DNA of 64,000 nucleotides. Source: Aquimarina sp. MAR_2010_214. Lineage in GTDB: Bacteria; Bacteroidota; Bacteroidia; Flavobacteriales; Flavobacteriaceae. This document shows positions 38,808-47,696 of the stretch, piece by piece (the stretch's first letter is position 1; each line of letters begins with the position of its first letter). The stretch spans positions 3,782,001-3,846,000 of the forward strand of contig NZ_PJMS01000001.1 of NCBI RefSeq assembly GCF_002846555.1, in the 5' to 3' direction. A model generated the notes under the pieces. It saw only the letters and a program-made list of their open reading frames with translations, had not been told where the DNA came from and made no database searches. Made by a program: the position numbers and the translations under genes.

Positions 38808-39868
38808 TATTTAGCTTCCAAAATTAAACGAACACAATATTTATCACTTTCTTCCTTAATATCCAAAGAATGATCATCTCCATATAGTAAATCTAATTGT
38901 TTTTGAACATTATTTAGTCCTATGCACTGCTGATTTTTATTTCCAACGGGTATAGTTGATTTAGAATTTTCTATGTTGAAAATGATATGATTGTTATCCG
39001 AACTAATTGTGATTGAAATAAAAGCTTCCTTTAGTTCCTGAGTTACACCATGTTTAAAAGCATTTTCTATAAAAGTCAATAACAATAACGGAGCTATTTT
39101 TGAGTCCTCTGTACTACTATTTTGAAAAGAAATACGAACTCTATTTCCGTAGCGTATTTTTTCTAAAGCAATATAATTCTCAATCAACTCTATTTCTTTT
39201 TGGATAGAAACAAATTTGCTATTACAGCGATATAGCATATAATCTAAAATGTCTGATAGTTTTTCAATGACTTCAGGTGTCTGGTCTGACTTTTTTATAG
39301 CCAAAGCATATAAATTATTAAGTGTATTAAATAGAAAGTGTGGATTTAATTGATTTTTCAATGCAGTTAATTCGGCTATTTTTTTCTGTTCGTTAAGTTT
39401 TAGATAATTCTGTTGATTTTTATAAAACCGAAACATCAAGAGTAGGGCAGTAGGTGTTAAAAACTTAATGCTTTTAGAGAAAAATACTGAAAAACTAAAT
39501 AACCTTTTCAAAAACGAATATTCAGTATATTTTTTTGCTTCATCACTGTAAAATTCTATGTATTTGGATTCGAAATAATACATTTTACAAAGAATAAACA
39601 GAATGTACATGCAAATTAATAGAATCAATACCAGTAGTACAAAAGAGATTTTTTTACCCTTATTTAAAAAATGAGGAACTAAAATGTAAATGCATGTATA
39701 TGCCGTTATTATTTGTAAAACAATAAAACTAATAGAATAATCTATTAATTCTCTGTAACTAATATAGTTATCAATATTAACGGAAAGAGTGAAATATGAA
39801 AATACGCACAGCCAGAATAAGATATGACGTACTCCCGGTGTATTAAAATATGTTCTTAATGATTTCAT
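38807..39868 (-). CDS. LytS/YehU-type sensor histidine kinase
   Basis: The 353-residue protein has four hydrophobic segments in the first 150 residues, then a coiled coil and a His_kinase core with His177 (NQLNPHFLFNTLNNL) and an ATPase region (FIENAFKHG, CIGLNNVQKQL). No large external loop is present. It is coupled to the LytTR regulator downstream and divergent from the NTF2-like/DUF5916 operon, a possible target. Confidence 0.93.
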   Translation of the reverse strand: MKSLRTYFNTPGVRHILFWLCVFSYFTLSVNIDNYISYRELIDYSISFIVLQIITAYTCIYILVPHFLNKGKKISFVLLVLILLICMYILFILCKMYYFESKYIEFYSDEAKKYTEYSFLKRLFSFSVFFSKSIKFLTPTALLLMFRFYKNQQNYLKLNEQKKIAELTALKNQLNPHFLFNTLNNLYALAIKKSDQTPEVIEKLSDILDYMLYRCNSKFVSIQKEIELIENYIALEKIRYGNRVRISFQNSSTEDSKIAPLLLLTFIENAFKHGVTQELKEAFISITISSDNNHIIFNIENSKSTIPVGNKNQQCIGLNNVQKQLDLLYGDDHSLDIKEESDKYCVRLILEAK

Positions 39869-39879
39869 AAGGCTATCGA

Positions 39880-39887
39880 CAAAGATA
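39880..39887 (-). promoter_or_regulatory. -7 box for the kinase/regulator operon
   Basis: On the minus strand the bases read TATCTTTG, an exact TAnnTTTG match. The box is 11 bases from the start codon, so the leader would be very short. No strong -33. Confidence 0.5.
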
Positions 39888-39938
39888 GTCTATACGTCTT
39901 GTATAAGGGTTAATTATCTACGGAGCTAGTATTTATAA

Positions 39939-39966
39939 CTACCAATAGGTCAAAATCACCTACCAA
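39939..39966 (-). promoter_or_regulatory. Probable LytTR direct-repeat operator
   Basis: On the minus strand TTGGTAG occurs twice (39960-39966 and 39939-39945) with starts exactly 21 bp apart, two helical turns. LytTR regulators are known to bind pairs of direct repeats with this spacing. It lies between the LytTR operon and the divergent 40069 operon, so it could serve either. Confidence 0.55.
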
Positions 39967-40068
39967 AACCCAATTAAACCTTAATAGACTAAACTGCCCT
40001 TTCGGTCTACTTTATAAAAAAGGGATGTATATCAATCATAGTTTTGAATAAACTTAAAACATAAAATC

Positions 40069-40644
40069 ATGAAACATCTACTTTTTATTACACTTCTGTT
40101 TTGTTTTTTTTCTGCTTTATCACAAAACAAAAATGATAGTATAGCACATATAAAACAGCAATTGCTTATGAGGAATTATCATAATATGAATCAAAACAGA
40201 GTAATTGATTATGATAAAAGTTTTGTAAGTGATGATAAACTTTTTTATGAAAGTTTAACGAGAATTCCCGAAATAAACTATTCATTTTCTGAGAAGGAAA
40301 TGATTGAAAAAACGCTTAAAAAATATATCACAGGGAGTTCTTATAATGATTTAGAAAAACTAGAAAGCGCCTTTGCAACTGATGCGACTTTATACCTTAC
40401 AGTAAGAGGCACATTTAAAAAATTAACTCCGACAGATTATTTCAGTTTTTTTAAGAATAAGAAAAAAGGAGTCTTTAGTGGAAGGAAAGGAAACATTCTA
40501 TCGATCGATATATACCATGATATAGCCACTGCCAAAGTCGAAATTTTTATTCCTGATGGAAATTTGAAGCTAATGGATCTTTTTTTACTAAAAAAGCTGA
40601 AAGGAGATTGGAAAATAATAAGTAAAACAGCAACAAGGCTATAG
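40069..40644 (+). CDS. NTF2-like (lumazine-binding-type) secreted protein
   Basis: The 191-residue protein has a signal peptide (LLFCFFSALSQ) and an NTF2-like domain in its second half (about 75-190; KYITGSSYNDLEKLESAFATD, YHDIATAKVEIFIP, GDWKIISKTA). This fold binds small ligands or serves as a scaffold, and no catalytic residues can be assigned. It is 17 bp upstream of the DUF5916 gene, so they share an operon opposite a LytTR system. Confidence 0.85.
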   Translation: MKHLLFITLLFCFFSALSQNKNDSIAHIKQQLLMRNYHNMNQNRVIDYDKSFVSDDKLFYESLTRIPEINYSFSEKEMIEKTLKKYITGSSYNDLEKLESAFATDATLYLTVRGTFKKLTPTDYFSFFKNKKKGVFSGRKGNILSIDIYHDIATAKVEIFIPDGNLKLMDLFLLKKLKGDWKIISKTATRL

Positions 40645-40661
40645 ATTATTAATATATAGAC

Positions 40662-42824
40662 ATGATAAGAATATTTCTGATAACCCTTTGTTTTTTATCT
40701 GTTCTGGATACTCAGGCACAAACGAAAACAATTCAATTTAAGGATGCTAAAATTACCATAGACGGACAGTTACATGAAACTATTTGGAAAGAACTTCCTG
40801 AATACACTGGGTTTTATAATTATATGCCAACAGATGAAGGTTTAGCCGAAAATCAAACATCAGTACAACTATTTCATAATGGAGAATATTTATATGTGAG
40901 TTTAATTTATAATGATACCACATCAAAAACACAAGTCAGTTCTTTAAAACGGGATGTTCCTATTGGGCTAAGTGATGGATTTGCCATGGTTTTAGACACA
41001 CAAAATCAACAACAAAGCGCATATTATTTTTCGGTAAATAGCTATAGTACACAAATAGATGGTATTGTCGAACGTGTTAATGAAGGATATGATTTTAGTA
41101 CAAGTTGGAATACAATATGGAAAGCTAAAGCATTTATTAATGGTAAGCAAAAACAGTACGAAATAGCTATTCCTTTAAAAGCATTAAATTTTGATACGAA
41201 TAATGCTGTTTTTGGAGTTCAATTTTACGTTAGGGATATTAAAAAAAATTCCTGGACTATTTTTAAAAATGTAAAACGTAATTATCGTCTTTTTGACTTA
41301 CGATTTACAGAAAAAATGACCGTTGAAGCTTTACCCAACACATCAAATTCGCGTTTTACGACAACACCATCTATTACCGCCAACTATCAGAACGATGTTG
41401 TAGAGAATAATACAGAAACTACATTTAAACCAAGTCTGGATGTGCAGTATAATGTTACCTCTTCTTTACGATTAGATGCAACAATAAATCCTGATTTTTC
41501 GCAGATAGATATTGATCAACAAGTAACAAACCTAACTCGCTTCTCGGTTTTTTTTCCCGAGAGACGTAATTTTTTTCTTGAAAACTCAGATCTATTTTCA
41601 AATCTAGGAGTTGATGGCGTAAATCCTTTTTACTCAAGACGTATTGGGGCAAATTCAGATATTCAATTTGGATTAAAATTATCAGGAAATGTATCTCCAA
41701 AAACTAGAATTGGAATTTTAAACGTACAAACTGATAAGGAAAATGAAATTGCATCAGAAAACTTTGGAGCTCTTGTTACCGAACAGCAGTTATCGAAAAA
41801 CTTTACAGCAACCGGCTTTTTTATCAACCGACAACAAACAGATAAGTTTAAATTTACCAATGATTATAATAGAGTAACAGGGGTTAATGTGAATTATAAA
41901 TCAGATAATAATAAATGGCTCGGTTTGGCAAATTTTGGAAAAAGCTTTAATGATAGAATTTCTAAAGACAATAGTTTTTATAATGCGGGAATTTGGTTTA
42001 ATAAAAGAGGGCTAGAATGGAATGCTTCAATCAAAAATGTTGGTAAAAATTATATAACAGATGTTGGTTTCACACCAAGATTAAACAACTACGATGCCAT
42101 TAATGATATTATTGTAAGAGAAGGTTATACTCAAACTACTGTAGGATTAGAATACCAGAAATTTTATGAAAAATCCAAAACATTAAACTCTGTTCGTTAT
42201 TTAAATTATAGTAATGACACCTATCTAGATGAACATGGTAAGTTGAACCAGTCATCACATTTCTTAAACTCGGCTATATTTTTCAAAAACCTATCGGCTT
42301 TATATTATGTATTTAAATATGATTATGTTGATTTAAGATATGGTTTTGATCCATTAGGGAATGGTAATTCTTTACTCCCAGATGAGTATCGCTTTGGGAT
42401 TTTAAAAATAGGATACAACTCTGCAAATAATCAAAAATTAAGGTATCGATTTAATGTTCAAAAAGGAAATTATTATAGCGGAAAAAGAATAGCTGCAGGA
42501 GCATATCTAAATTATCAGCTATTACCTTTTGCTAATTTAGAAGTAAGATATGATATTAATAAAATTGATTTGAATCTATTAGGAAAAGAAACTTTTCATT
42601 TAACTCGTTTTACAGGGCAAATTTTCTTTTCAAATCGTTTAAACTGGACAACCTATGTGCAGTACAATACACAGCAAGATAATTTTAATATCAATAGCAG
42701 ACTACAATGGGAATACAAACCTTTATCATATATTTATTTGGTTGTTTCTGATAATTATAACAAAGATATTACCCGCACAAATTGGGGAGTTGCCTTTAAA
42801 ATGAATTATCGTTTTGATTTTTAA
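40662..42824 (+). CDS. DUF5916 outer-membrane protein with CBM9-like domain
   Basis: The 720-residue protein has a signal peptide (to about 19), an N-terminal carbohydrate-binding CBM9-like domain (20-215; KITIDGQLHETIWKELPEY) and a long barrel-like region. That region has the family hallmark DATINPDFSQIDID, then LTRFSVFFPERRNFFLENS, and ends WGVAFKMNYRFDF. Members are conserved in Bacteroidetes, and their role is not established. Operon with the NTF2-like gene. Confidence 0.9.
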   Translation: MIRIFLITLCFLSVLDTQAQTKTIQFKDAKITIDGQLHETIWKELPEYTGFYNYMPTDEGLAENQTSVQLFHNGEYLYVSLIYNDTTSKTQVSSLKRDVPIGLSDGFAMVLDTQNQQQSAYYFSVNSYSTQIDGIVERVNEGYDFSTSWNTIWKAKAFINGKQKQYEIAIPLKALNFDTNNAVFGVQFYVRDIKKNSWTIFKNVKRNYRLFDLRFTEKMTVEALPNTSNSRFTTTPSITANYQNDVVENNTETTFKPSLDVQYNVTSSLRLDATINPDFSQIDIDQQVTNLTRFSVFFPERRNFFLENSDLFSNLGVDGVNPFYSRRIGANSDIQFGLKLSGNVSPKTRIGILNVQTDKENEIASENFGALVTEQQLSKNFTATGFFINRQQTDKFKFTNDYNRVTGVNVNYKSDNNKWLGLANFGKSFNDRISKDNSFYNAGIWFNKRGLEWNASIKNVGKNYITDVGFTPRLNNYDAINDIIVREGYTQTTVGLEYQKFYEKSKTLNSVRYLNYSNDTYLDEHGKLNQSSHFLNSAIFFKNLSALYYVFKYDYVDLRYGFDPLGNGNSLLPDEYRFGILKIGYNSANNQKLRYRFNVQKGNYYSGKRIAAGAYLNYQLLPFANLEVRYDINKIDLNLLGKETFHLTRFTGQIFFSNRLNWTTYVQYNTQQDNFNINSRLQWEYKPLSYIYLVVSDNYNKDITRTNWGVAFKMNYRFDF

Positions 42825-42984
42825 TTTTTGACTTTTCCGAACAGAATTCTAGACAATAAATTATTACTTGTTAAAAGTATGTATATTTACCCATTCCTAT
42901 TTTTTTAAATTGATATATTTCACATAACTGATTATTAAGAGCAAGAAAATAACACTAGTAAAAATATATATTTCTCTAATTTTA

Positions 42985-43851
42985 TTGGTCTTTACCTATT
43001 CTATTAGTAAAGGACAAACCATGATTCACGATCCGGGAGGGAATCTGTCTCAACGCTGGCAAATCAATAATGATACTATAAAGCTTTTTAAAATAGTACC
43101 GTATAAGCCCGTTTATTTCTTATTTGCCAACTATACTAGCAATATAAATAATCAACCAACAAGTGATAATAAAATAAATGCTGTAGATGAACCTTCTGAT
43201 TTTTCTAATACTGAATTAAAATTTCAACTTAGTTTTAAAACCAAAGCTATAAGAAACATATTTGGTAAAAAAATCGGCGGTGATTTATGGATTGCCTATA
43301 CTCAGTCTTCGCGATGGCAACTATACAGTGCACATATCTCCAGACCTTTTAGAGAAACTAATTACGAACCAGAGTTCATGTTAATCTTTCCTACGGCCTA
43401 TAAAATTTGGGGGGTGAATGGTGTATTTGCTGGGATTGGTGTTAATCATCAAAGTAATGGCAGATCAAACCCCTTATCGAGGAGTTGGAACCGGGTTATT
43501 TTGCAATTTGGTTGGGAAACCCCTTCTTTAAGCATTGTCTTACGGCCATGGTGGAGGGTACAAGAAACCCCTATAGAAGATAATAATCCGGGAATAGAAA
43601 ATTATGTGGGAAGAGCAGAACTATTATCTGCATTTTCGAAAGGGAGACATGATGTGAGTATAATCGCTAGACATTCATTACGAGGAGGAAGTAGAAATAG
43701 AGGTAGTATTAGGTTAGATTATGCTATAAAAGTCCTCGACCTCTTACAGATTCATGCTCAGGTATTTCATGGGTATGGAGAAAGTCTTATTGATTATAAT
43801 CATAAACAAACTACTATTGGAGTTGGGTTATCTCTTTTACAATGGAGGTAA
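42985..43851 (+). CDS. pldA: Outer membrane phospholipase A (OMPLA)
   Basis: The protein has the OMPLA active site: His155 and Ser157 in NHQSNG, and Asn169 in SWNR, with the same 14-residue His-Asn spacing as the E. coli enzyme. It also has the AYTQSSRWQ strand. It hydrolyses acyl chains from phospholipids in the outer leaflet and is normally active as a calcium-dependent dimer. The start is unclear. TTG at 42985 leaves only half a signal peptide. The open frame back to 42928 encodes the missing part (KSKKITLVKIYIS...), which would need an ATT start at 42934 or 42931. Confidence 0.9.
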   Translation: MVFTYSISKGQTMIHDPGGNLSQRWQINNDTIKLFKIVPYKPVYFLFANYTSNINNQPTSDNKINAVDEPSDFSNTELKFQLSFKTKAIRNIFGKKIGGDLWIAYTQSSRWQLYSAHISRPFRETNYEPEFMLIFPTAYKIWGVNGVFAGIGVNHQSNGRSNPLSRSWNRVILQFGWETPSLSIVLRPWWRVQETPIEDNNPGIENYVGRAELLSAFSKGRHDVSIIARHSLRGGSRNRGSIRLDYAIKVLDLLQIHAQVFHGYGESLIDYNHKQTTIGVGLSLLQWR

Positions 43852-44058
43852 TGCTTTCTTGAATGATATGTATAGGTGTTTAATTAATACAATAGATGAA
43901 ATAAATTGTTATAATTATCTTTTGATAAAAACCTCTATTTCTGGAGTATACTTATATGAAAGTATAAAGTAGTTGGTGGCAGCTCTTTTACTTTAAAATA
44001 ATTTACTATCTTTTCATTCGTTTATAGATCATCTAATATAATCAACCAAGACCTCCCT

Positions 44059-45375
44059 ATGGATATTTTTTCTTCTTATAACCTGATTATTGAAGTTTCG
44101 ATAGTCCTTATTTTATCATTTATCTTTAACGGAATTGCGAAAAAGACAAATGTTCCTGCTGTTTTAATGTTAATCATTTTAGGAGTCATTATTCAATACG
44201 GAATTAAAGCTTTTGGAAATGGATCTTTTGATTTTTTTCCAATGCTAGAAGTGCTGGGTATTGTTGGATTGATTATGATTGTACTCGAAGCGGCCTTAGA
44301 GTTAGAGTTAAAAAGTGATAAACTCATGCCGATCCTTAAATCAATGGCAATTGCTTTAATTGGATTGGTAGCTTCTACGTTTATAGCAGCAGTGATTCTA
44401 AAAGCATTAGTAAAAGGGATGACAATGCAATCAGCATGGTTGTATGCCACGCCACTGTCTATATTATCCAGTGCAATTATTATACCTAGCGTGTCATCAC
44501 TACCAATAGCAAAAAAAGAATTCCATATCTATGAGAGTACATTTTCTGATATTCTGGGAATTATGTTGTTTTATTTCCTTACCGGAAGATTAAATCCCGC
44601 AGAAGATTCAGGAGTAGGTGGTTTTTTTCTTAACCTGATTCTTACGATTGTGATTTCTTTGGTGGCTAGTTATGCAATTATCCTGATATTTCAGAAGATC
44701 AAAAGCCAGGTGAAATTATTCTTACTTATCGCAGTACTCTTATTATTGTATGCTTTAGGAAAAAAAATGCATTTATCATCCTTAATAATCATTCTTATAT
44801 TTGGATTAGTTATCGCTAATATGAAATTATTTTTTCAAGGAAAACTTAGAGGATATCTTCATCTCGAAAAAGCAAAATCGATCTATCATGAGTTACATGT
44901 AATTACTGCTGAAACAGCATTTGTTGTGCGTACATTGTTTTTTGTGATTTTTGGAATTACTATTGTACTTTCTTCCTTATTAAGTCTAAAAGTAACTCTA
45001 ATTAGTCTTTTGATATTAATCTCTATTTATGCTATACGATATGGATTGCTACGTCTTTTTATGGGGAAAGACATTTCACCCCAATTGTTTATTGCACCAA
45101 GAGGATTGATCACAGTACTTTTGTTTTATGCTATTCCGACAGAAGCTGCAATTGAAGGATTCGAACCAGGTATTTTACTATTTGTGATTATAGGAACAAG
45201 TTTAATTATGACAGGAGGAATGATACGAGATAAAAAAATGAACCCTCCTCAAGAACTTACTCCAGTAGAGCCTAATGAAAATATTGAAGAAGCTGAATAT
45301 TTTATTAATAACACAACAGATTTAAGTGAAATTGATGATGCTTTACCGTCATCTGATGAACATGAAACCGAATAA
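44059..45375 (+). CDS. Cation:proton antiporter (CPA family)
   Basis: The 438-residue protein has about twelve hydrophobic segments typical of Na+/H+ exchangers, and an acidic tail. The loop and motif VLEAALELELKSDKL and the PRGLITVLLFYAI helix match bacterial CPA antiporters. It would exchange sodium or potassium for protons at the inner membrane. The stop overlaps the start of the WYL regulator by one base, so the regulator may control it. Confidence 0.9.
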   Translation: MDIFSSYNLIIEVSIVLILSFIFNGIAKKTNVPAVLMLIILGVIIQYGIKAFGNGSFDFFPMLEVLGIVGLIMIVLEAALELELKSDKLMPILKSMAIALIGLVASTFIAAVILKALVKGMTMQSAWLYATPLSILSSAIIIPSVSSLPIAKKEFHIYESTFSDILGIMLFYFLTGRLNPAEDSGVGGFFLNLILTIVISLVASYAIILIFQKIKSQVKLFLLIAVLLLLYALGKKMHLSSLIIILIFGLVIANMKLFFQGKLRGYLHLEKAKSIYHELHVITAETAFVVRTLFFVIFGITIVLSSLLSLKVTLISLLILISIYAIRYGLLRLFMGKDISPQLFIAPRGLITVLLFYAIPTEAAIEGFEPGILLFVIIGTSLIMTGGMIRDKKMNPPQELTPVEPNENIEEAEYFINNTTDLSEIDDALPSSDEHETE

Positions 45376-46091
45376 TGAAACGTTTACATCGATTAACAGC
45401 CATATTAGTAAAATTACAATCCAAAAAAATTGTTCAGGCAGCAGAATTAGCAGACAGGTTTGATGTAAGTTTACGTACCATATATCGAGATATGCAGGCT
45501 CTCACTGATGCAGGAGTTCCAATTGGTGCCGAAGCAGGTACAGGATATTATCTGGTAGATGGATATTCCTTACCACCGGTTATGTTTACCGAAAAAGAAG
45601 CTAATGCATTACTTACAGCTTCCAAAATTATAAAGACTAATAATGACCAATCCTTGATTAATGAGTATCAGGAAGCCATAGATAAAGTAATTGCAGTACT
45701 TAGAACTACACAAAAAGAAAAACTTAAAATCCTAGAAGAGCGTGTTTTTACATATAATAGAACTGCAATTCACCCAAGTACTACTTTATCAGTTATTCAA
45801 CAAGCAATTACAGATTTTAGAGTGCTCGAAATTCAATATACCAAAGCATCTGGAGAATATAGTAAAAGGTTAATTGAACCACTTGGAGCTTATTTCACTA
45901 ACAATACCTGGATTATGATTGCTCATTGTAGATTAAGAAAGGATTACCGAGAGTTTAGAACAGATCGGATTGTTAATCTTATTGAAACTCAGGAGCTTTT
46001 CTCTCCGAAATATTTTAGTCTTGAGGATTATTATAAAAAAAGAGCCGAACAATGTAATTATTCAACTTTCCCAAAAGAAAATAGCTACTGA
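45375..46091 (+). CDS. YafY-type HTH/WYL transcriptional regulator
   Basis: The 238-residue protein has an N-terminal HTH_11 domain (AAELADRFDVSLRTIYRDM) and a WYL-type ligand domain (about 140-215; VLEIQYTKASGEYSKRLIEP, WIMIAHCRLRKDYREF). Such regulators bind nucleotides or other small ligands. It is translationally coupled to the antiporter and followed by an ABM-like protein. Confidence 0.92.
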   Translation: MKRLHRLTAILVKLQSKKIVQAAELADRFDVSLRTIYRDMQALTDAGVPIGAEAGTGYYLVDGYSLPPVMFTEKEANALLTASKIIKTNNDQSLINEYQEAIDKVIAVLRTTQKEKLKILEERVFTYNRTAIHPSTTLSVIQQAITDFRVLEIQYTKASGEYSKRLIEPLGAYFTNNTWIMIAHCRLRKDYREFRTDRIVNLIETQELFSPKYFSLEDYYKKRAEQCNYSTFPKENSY

Positions 46092-46217
46092 CATAGGGTT
46101 GTCACAGGCCTGATTTAGTTTTGATGAAAATCAAGAATCATAAACAATTAATCCTAATCAATTATGATAAACCTATTGTTTAATTGTACAACAAAACCTA
46201 ATCAAAACCCTGTATTA

Positions 46218-46532
46218 ATGAAAACCCGAAGTAAAGTAGTAGAAGTCGTATTGTTTGAAGTAAATCCCGGATATTCACAGAAAGAAGCAGAAAAGGCATT
46301 AGCTTCTCTAAATGATGTTTTAAAATTATATTATGGATTTATTGAAAGAACTACAGCGAGAAATGGAGATGGAAAATATATCGATATTGTGTATTGGAGT
46401 GATATGAAATCAGCCAAAGAAGCAGCTACAGGTATCATTAAAAATGATATAGCAACTTCAGCTTTTAGCATTATTAAACCAGAATCTGTTCAAATGCATC
46501 ACTATGATACATTTAATCATTTTGAAGAATAA
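46218..46532 (+). CDS. Antibiotic-biosynthesis-monooxygenase-like (dimeric alpha-beta barrel) protein
   Basis: From MKTRSKVVEVVLFEVN the protein has 104 residues and the layout of a ferredoxin-like dimeric barrel (LKLYYGFIERTT, YIDIVYWSDMKSAKEA). A longer start at 46164 would add 18 residues with no domain meaning. Members may act on quinones, haem or aldehydes, but no catalytic residue can be named here. It follows the WYL regulator, a likely controller. Confidence 0.75.
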   Translation: MKTRSKVVEVVLFEVNPGYSQKEAEKALASLNDVLKLYYGFIERTTARNGDGKYIDIVYWSDMKSAKEAATGIIKNDIATSAFSIIKPESVQMHHYDTFNHFEE

Positions 46533-46701
46533 TTTTCATTTAAATCATTTTAAAATACCCTCTTTTATTTGAAGAAGGTTAAGTAATTTATCTTTTTATA
46601 TTCAGAATCTATATAGAGGAAATTACCTTTTATCGAACAATACAGTATTATATAGATTTTTTAAAGGAAATATTAGCTGTTCTTTTTTGAAGGTGATCTG
46701 T

Positions 46702-46709
46702 TATTTTTG
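46702..46709 (+). promoter_or_regulatory. -7 box for the M48 peptidase gene
   Basis: TATTTTTG fits TAnnTTTG, 39 bases before the ATG. A TTTG at 46686-46689 is too close to serve as -33. Confidence 0.4.
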
Positions 46710-46748
46710 TAATTTTAACAAAATGAAATTTCAAGATAATACTAATAT

Positions 46749-47570
46749 ATGAAGACACGAAAATCTATAGTCCTATTAGGAACTGTTCTATTATTTATGT
46801 CCTGTGCGACAAATCCATTTACAGGTAAGCAGACATTGGCATTAGTGCCTAATTCTCAGATATTACCAATGGCTTTTCAGCAGTACAACCAATTCTTGGG
46901 AGAGAATAAGGTCGTAAAAGGAACATCTGATGCAGTTATGGTTACTAGGGTTGGTCAAAAAATAGCAAGAGCATCAGAACGTTGGTTAAATGCAAATGGT
47001 TATCAAGGATATCTCAAAGACTATAAATGGGAATATAACCTGGTAGAGGACAAAAATGTTAATGCCTGGTGTATGCCTGGAGGAAAAATAGTAGTCTATA
47101 CCGGAATTTTACCAATAGCAAAAAGTGAAACAGGAATGGCTGCAATAATGGGACATGAAGTTGCGCATGCATTAGCAAACCATGGTCAACAGCGAATGAG
47201 TGCTGGTCAAATACAGCAAGTAGCGGGAGCAGCAACTGCAATTGCAGTTAGCGGAAAAAATCAAAAAACACAACAAATTGTTGGTACAGCGTTTGGTTTA
47301 GGAAGTCAGTTTGGAGTGATGTTACCTTTTAGTAGAAGTCATGAAACTGAAGCAGATCGTATAGGATTGCAATTAATGGCAATTGCTGGTTACAATCCTG
47401 ATGAAGCAGCAGAATTATGGAAACGTATGAAAGCTAATAGTGGAGGTCAGGCACCACCAGAGTTTATGAGTACTCACCCATCAAGTGATACACGTATTGC
47501 TAATCTTACGGCATGGGCCCCTGCTGCAAAGGCTGAAGCCAAAAAATTTGGAGTAACCTCTTTTAAATAA
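46749..47570 (+). CDS. M48-family metallopeptidase lipoprotein
   Basis: The 273-residue protein has a lipobox (LLFMSCA, Cys19) and an M48 domain with HEVAH (136-140) as the zinc motif; a later Glu in SHETEADRIG supplies the third ligand. Length and start fit the LoiP/YcaL type of periplasmic proteases, which handle outer-membrane protein quality. It is a single gene with its own -7 box and a terminator. Confidence 0.95.
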   Translation: MKTRKSIVLLGTVLLFMSCATNPFTGKQTLALVPNSQILPMAFQQYNQFLGENKVVKGTSDAVMVTRVGQKIARASERWLNANGYQGYLKDYKWEYNLVEDKNVNAWCMPGGKIVVYTGILPIAKSETGMAAIMGHEVAHALANHGQQRMSAGQIQQVAGAATAIAVSGKNQKTQQIVGTAFGLGSQFGVMLPFSRSHETEADRIGLQLMAIAGYNPDEAAELWKRMKANSGGQAPPEFMSTHPSSDTRIANLTAWAPAAKAEAKKFGVTSFK

Positions 47571-47611
47571 TTGTAAAGTTTATAATCTTAAAAAGATTAT
47601 ACTTACTTTAG

Positions 47612-47648
47612 AAGCTGTTCTGAGCTAATTCAGAACAGCTTTTTTTTA
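47612..47648 (+). terminator. Strong terminator after the M48 gene
   Basis: AAGCTGTTCTGA (47612-47623) pairs perfectly with TCAGAACAGCTT (47630-47641), with a 6-base loop and a following T-run. Confidence 0.95.
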
Positions 47649-47696
47649 TATAAACATATCCATCAAATGATGGATATATTTTAATTTTTTAAGTAA

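Noticed and set aside
43754..43972. 72-codon plus-strand frame over the end of the phospholipase gene
   Set aside because: It overlaps conserved OMPLA coding sequence in another frame and has no recognisable features.
46559..46583. Terminator after the ABM-like gene
   Set aside because: There is a 7-bp stem with a mismatch and no direct T-run.
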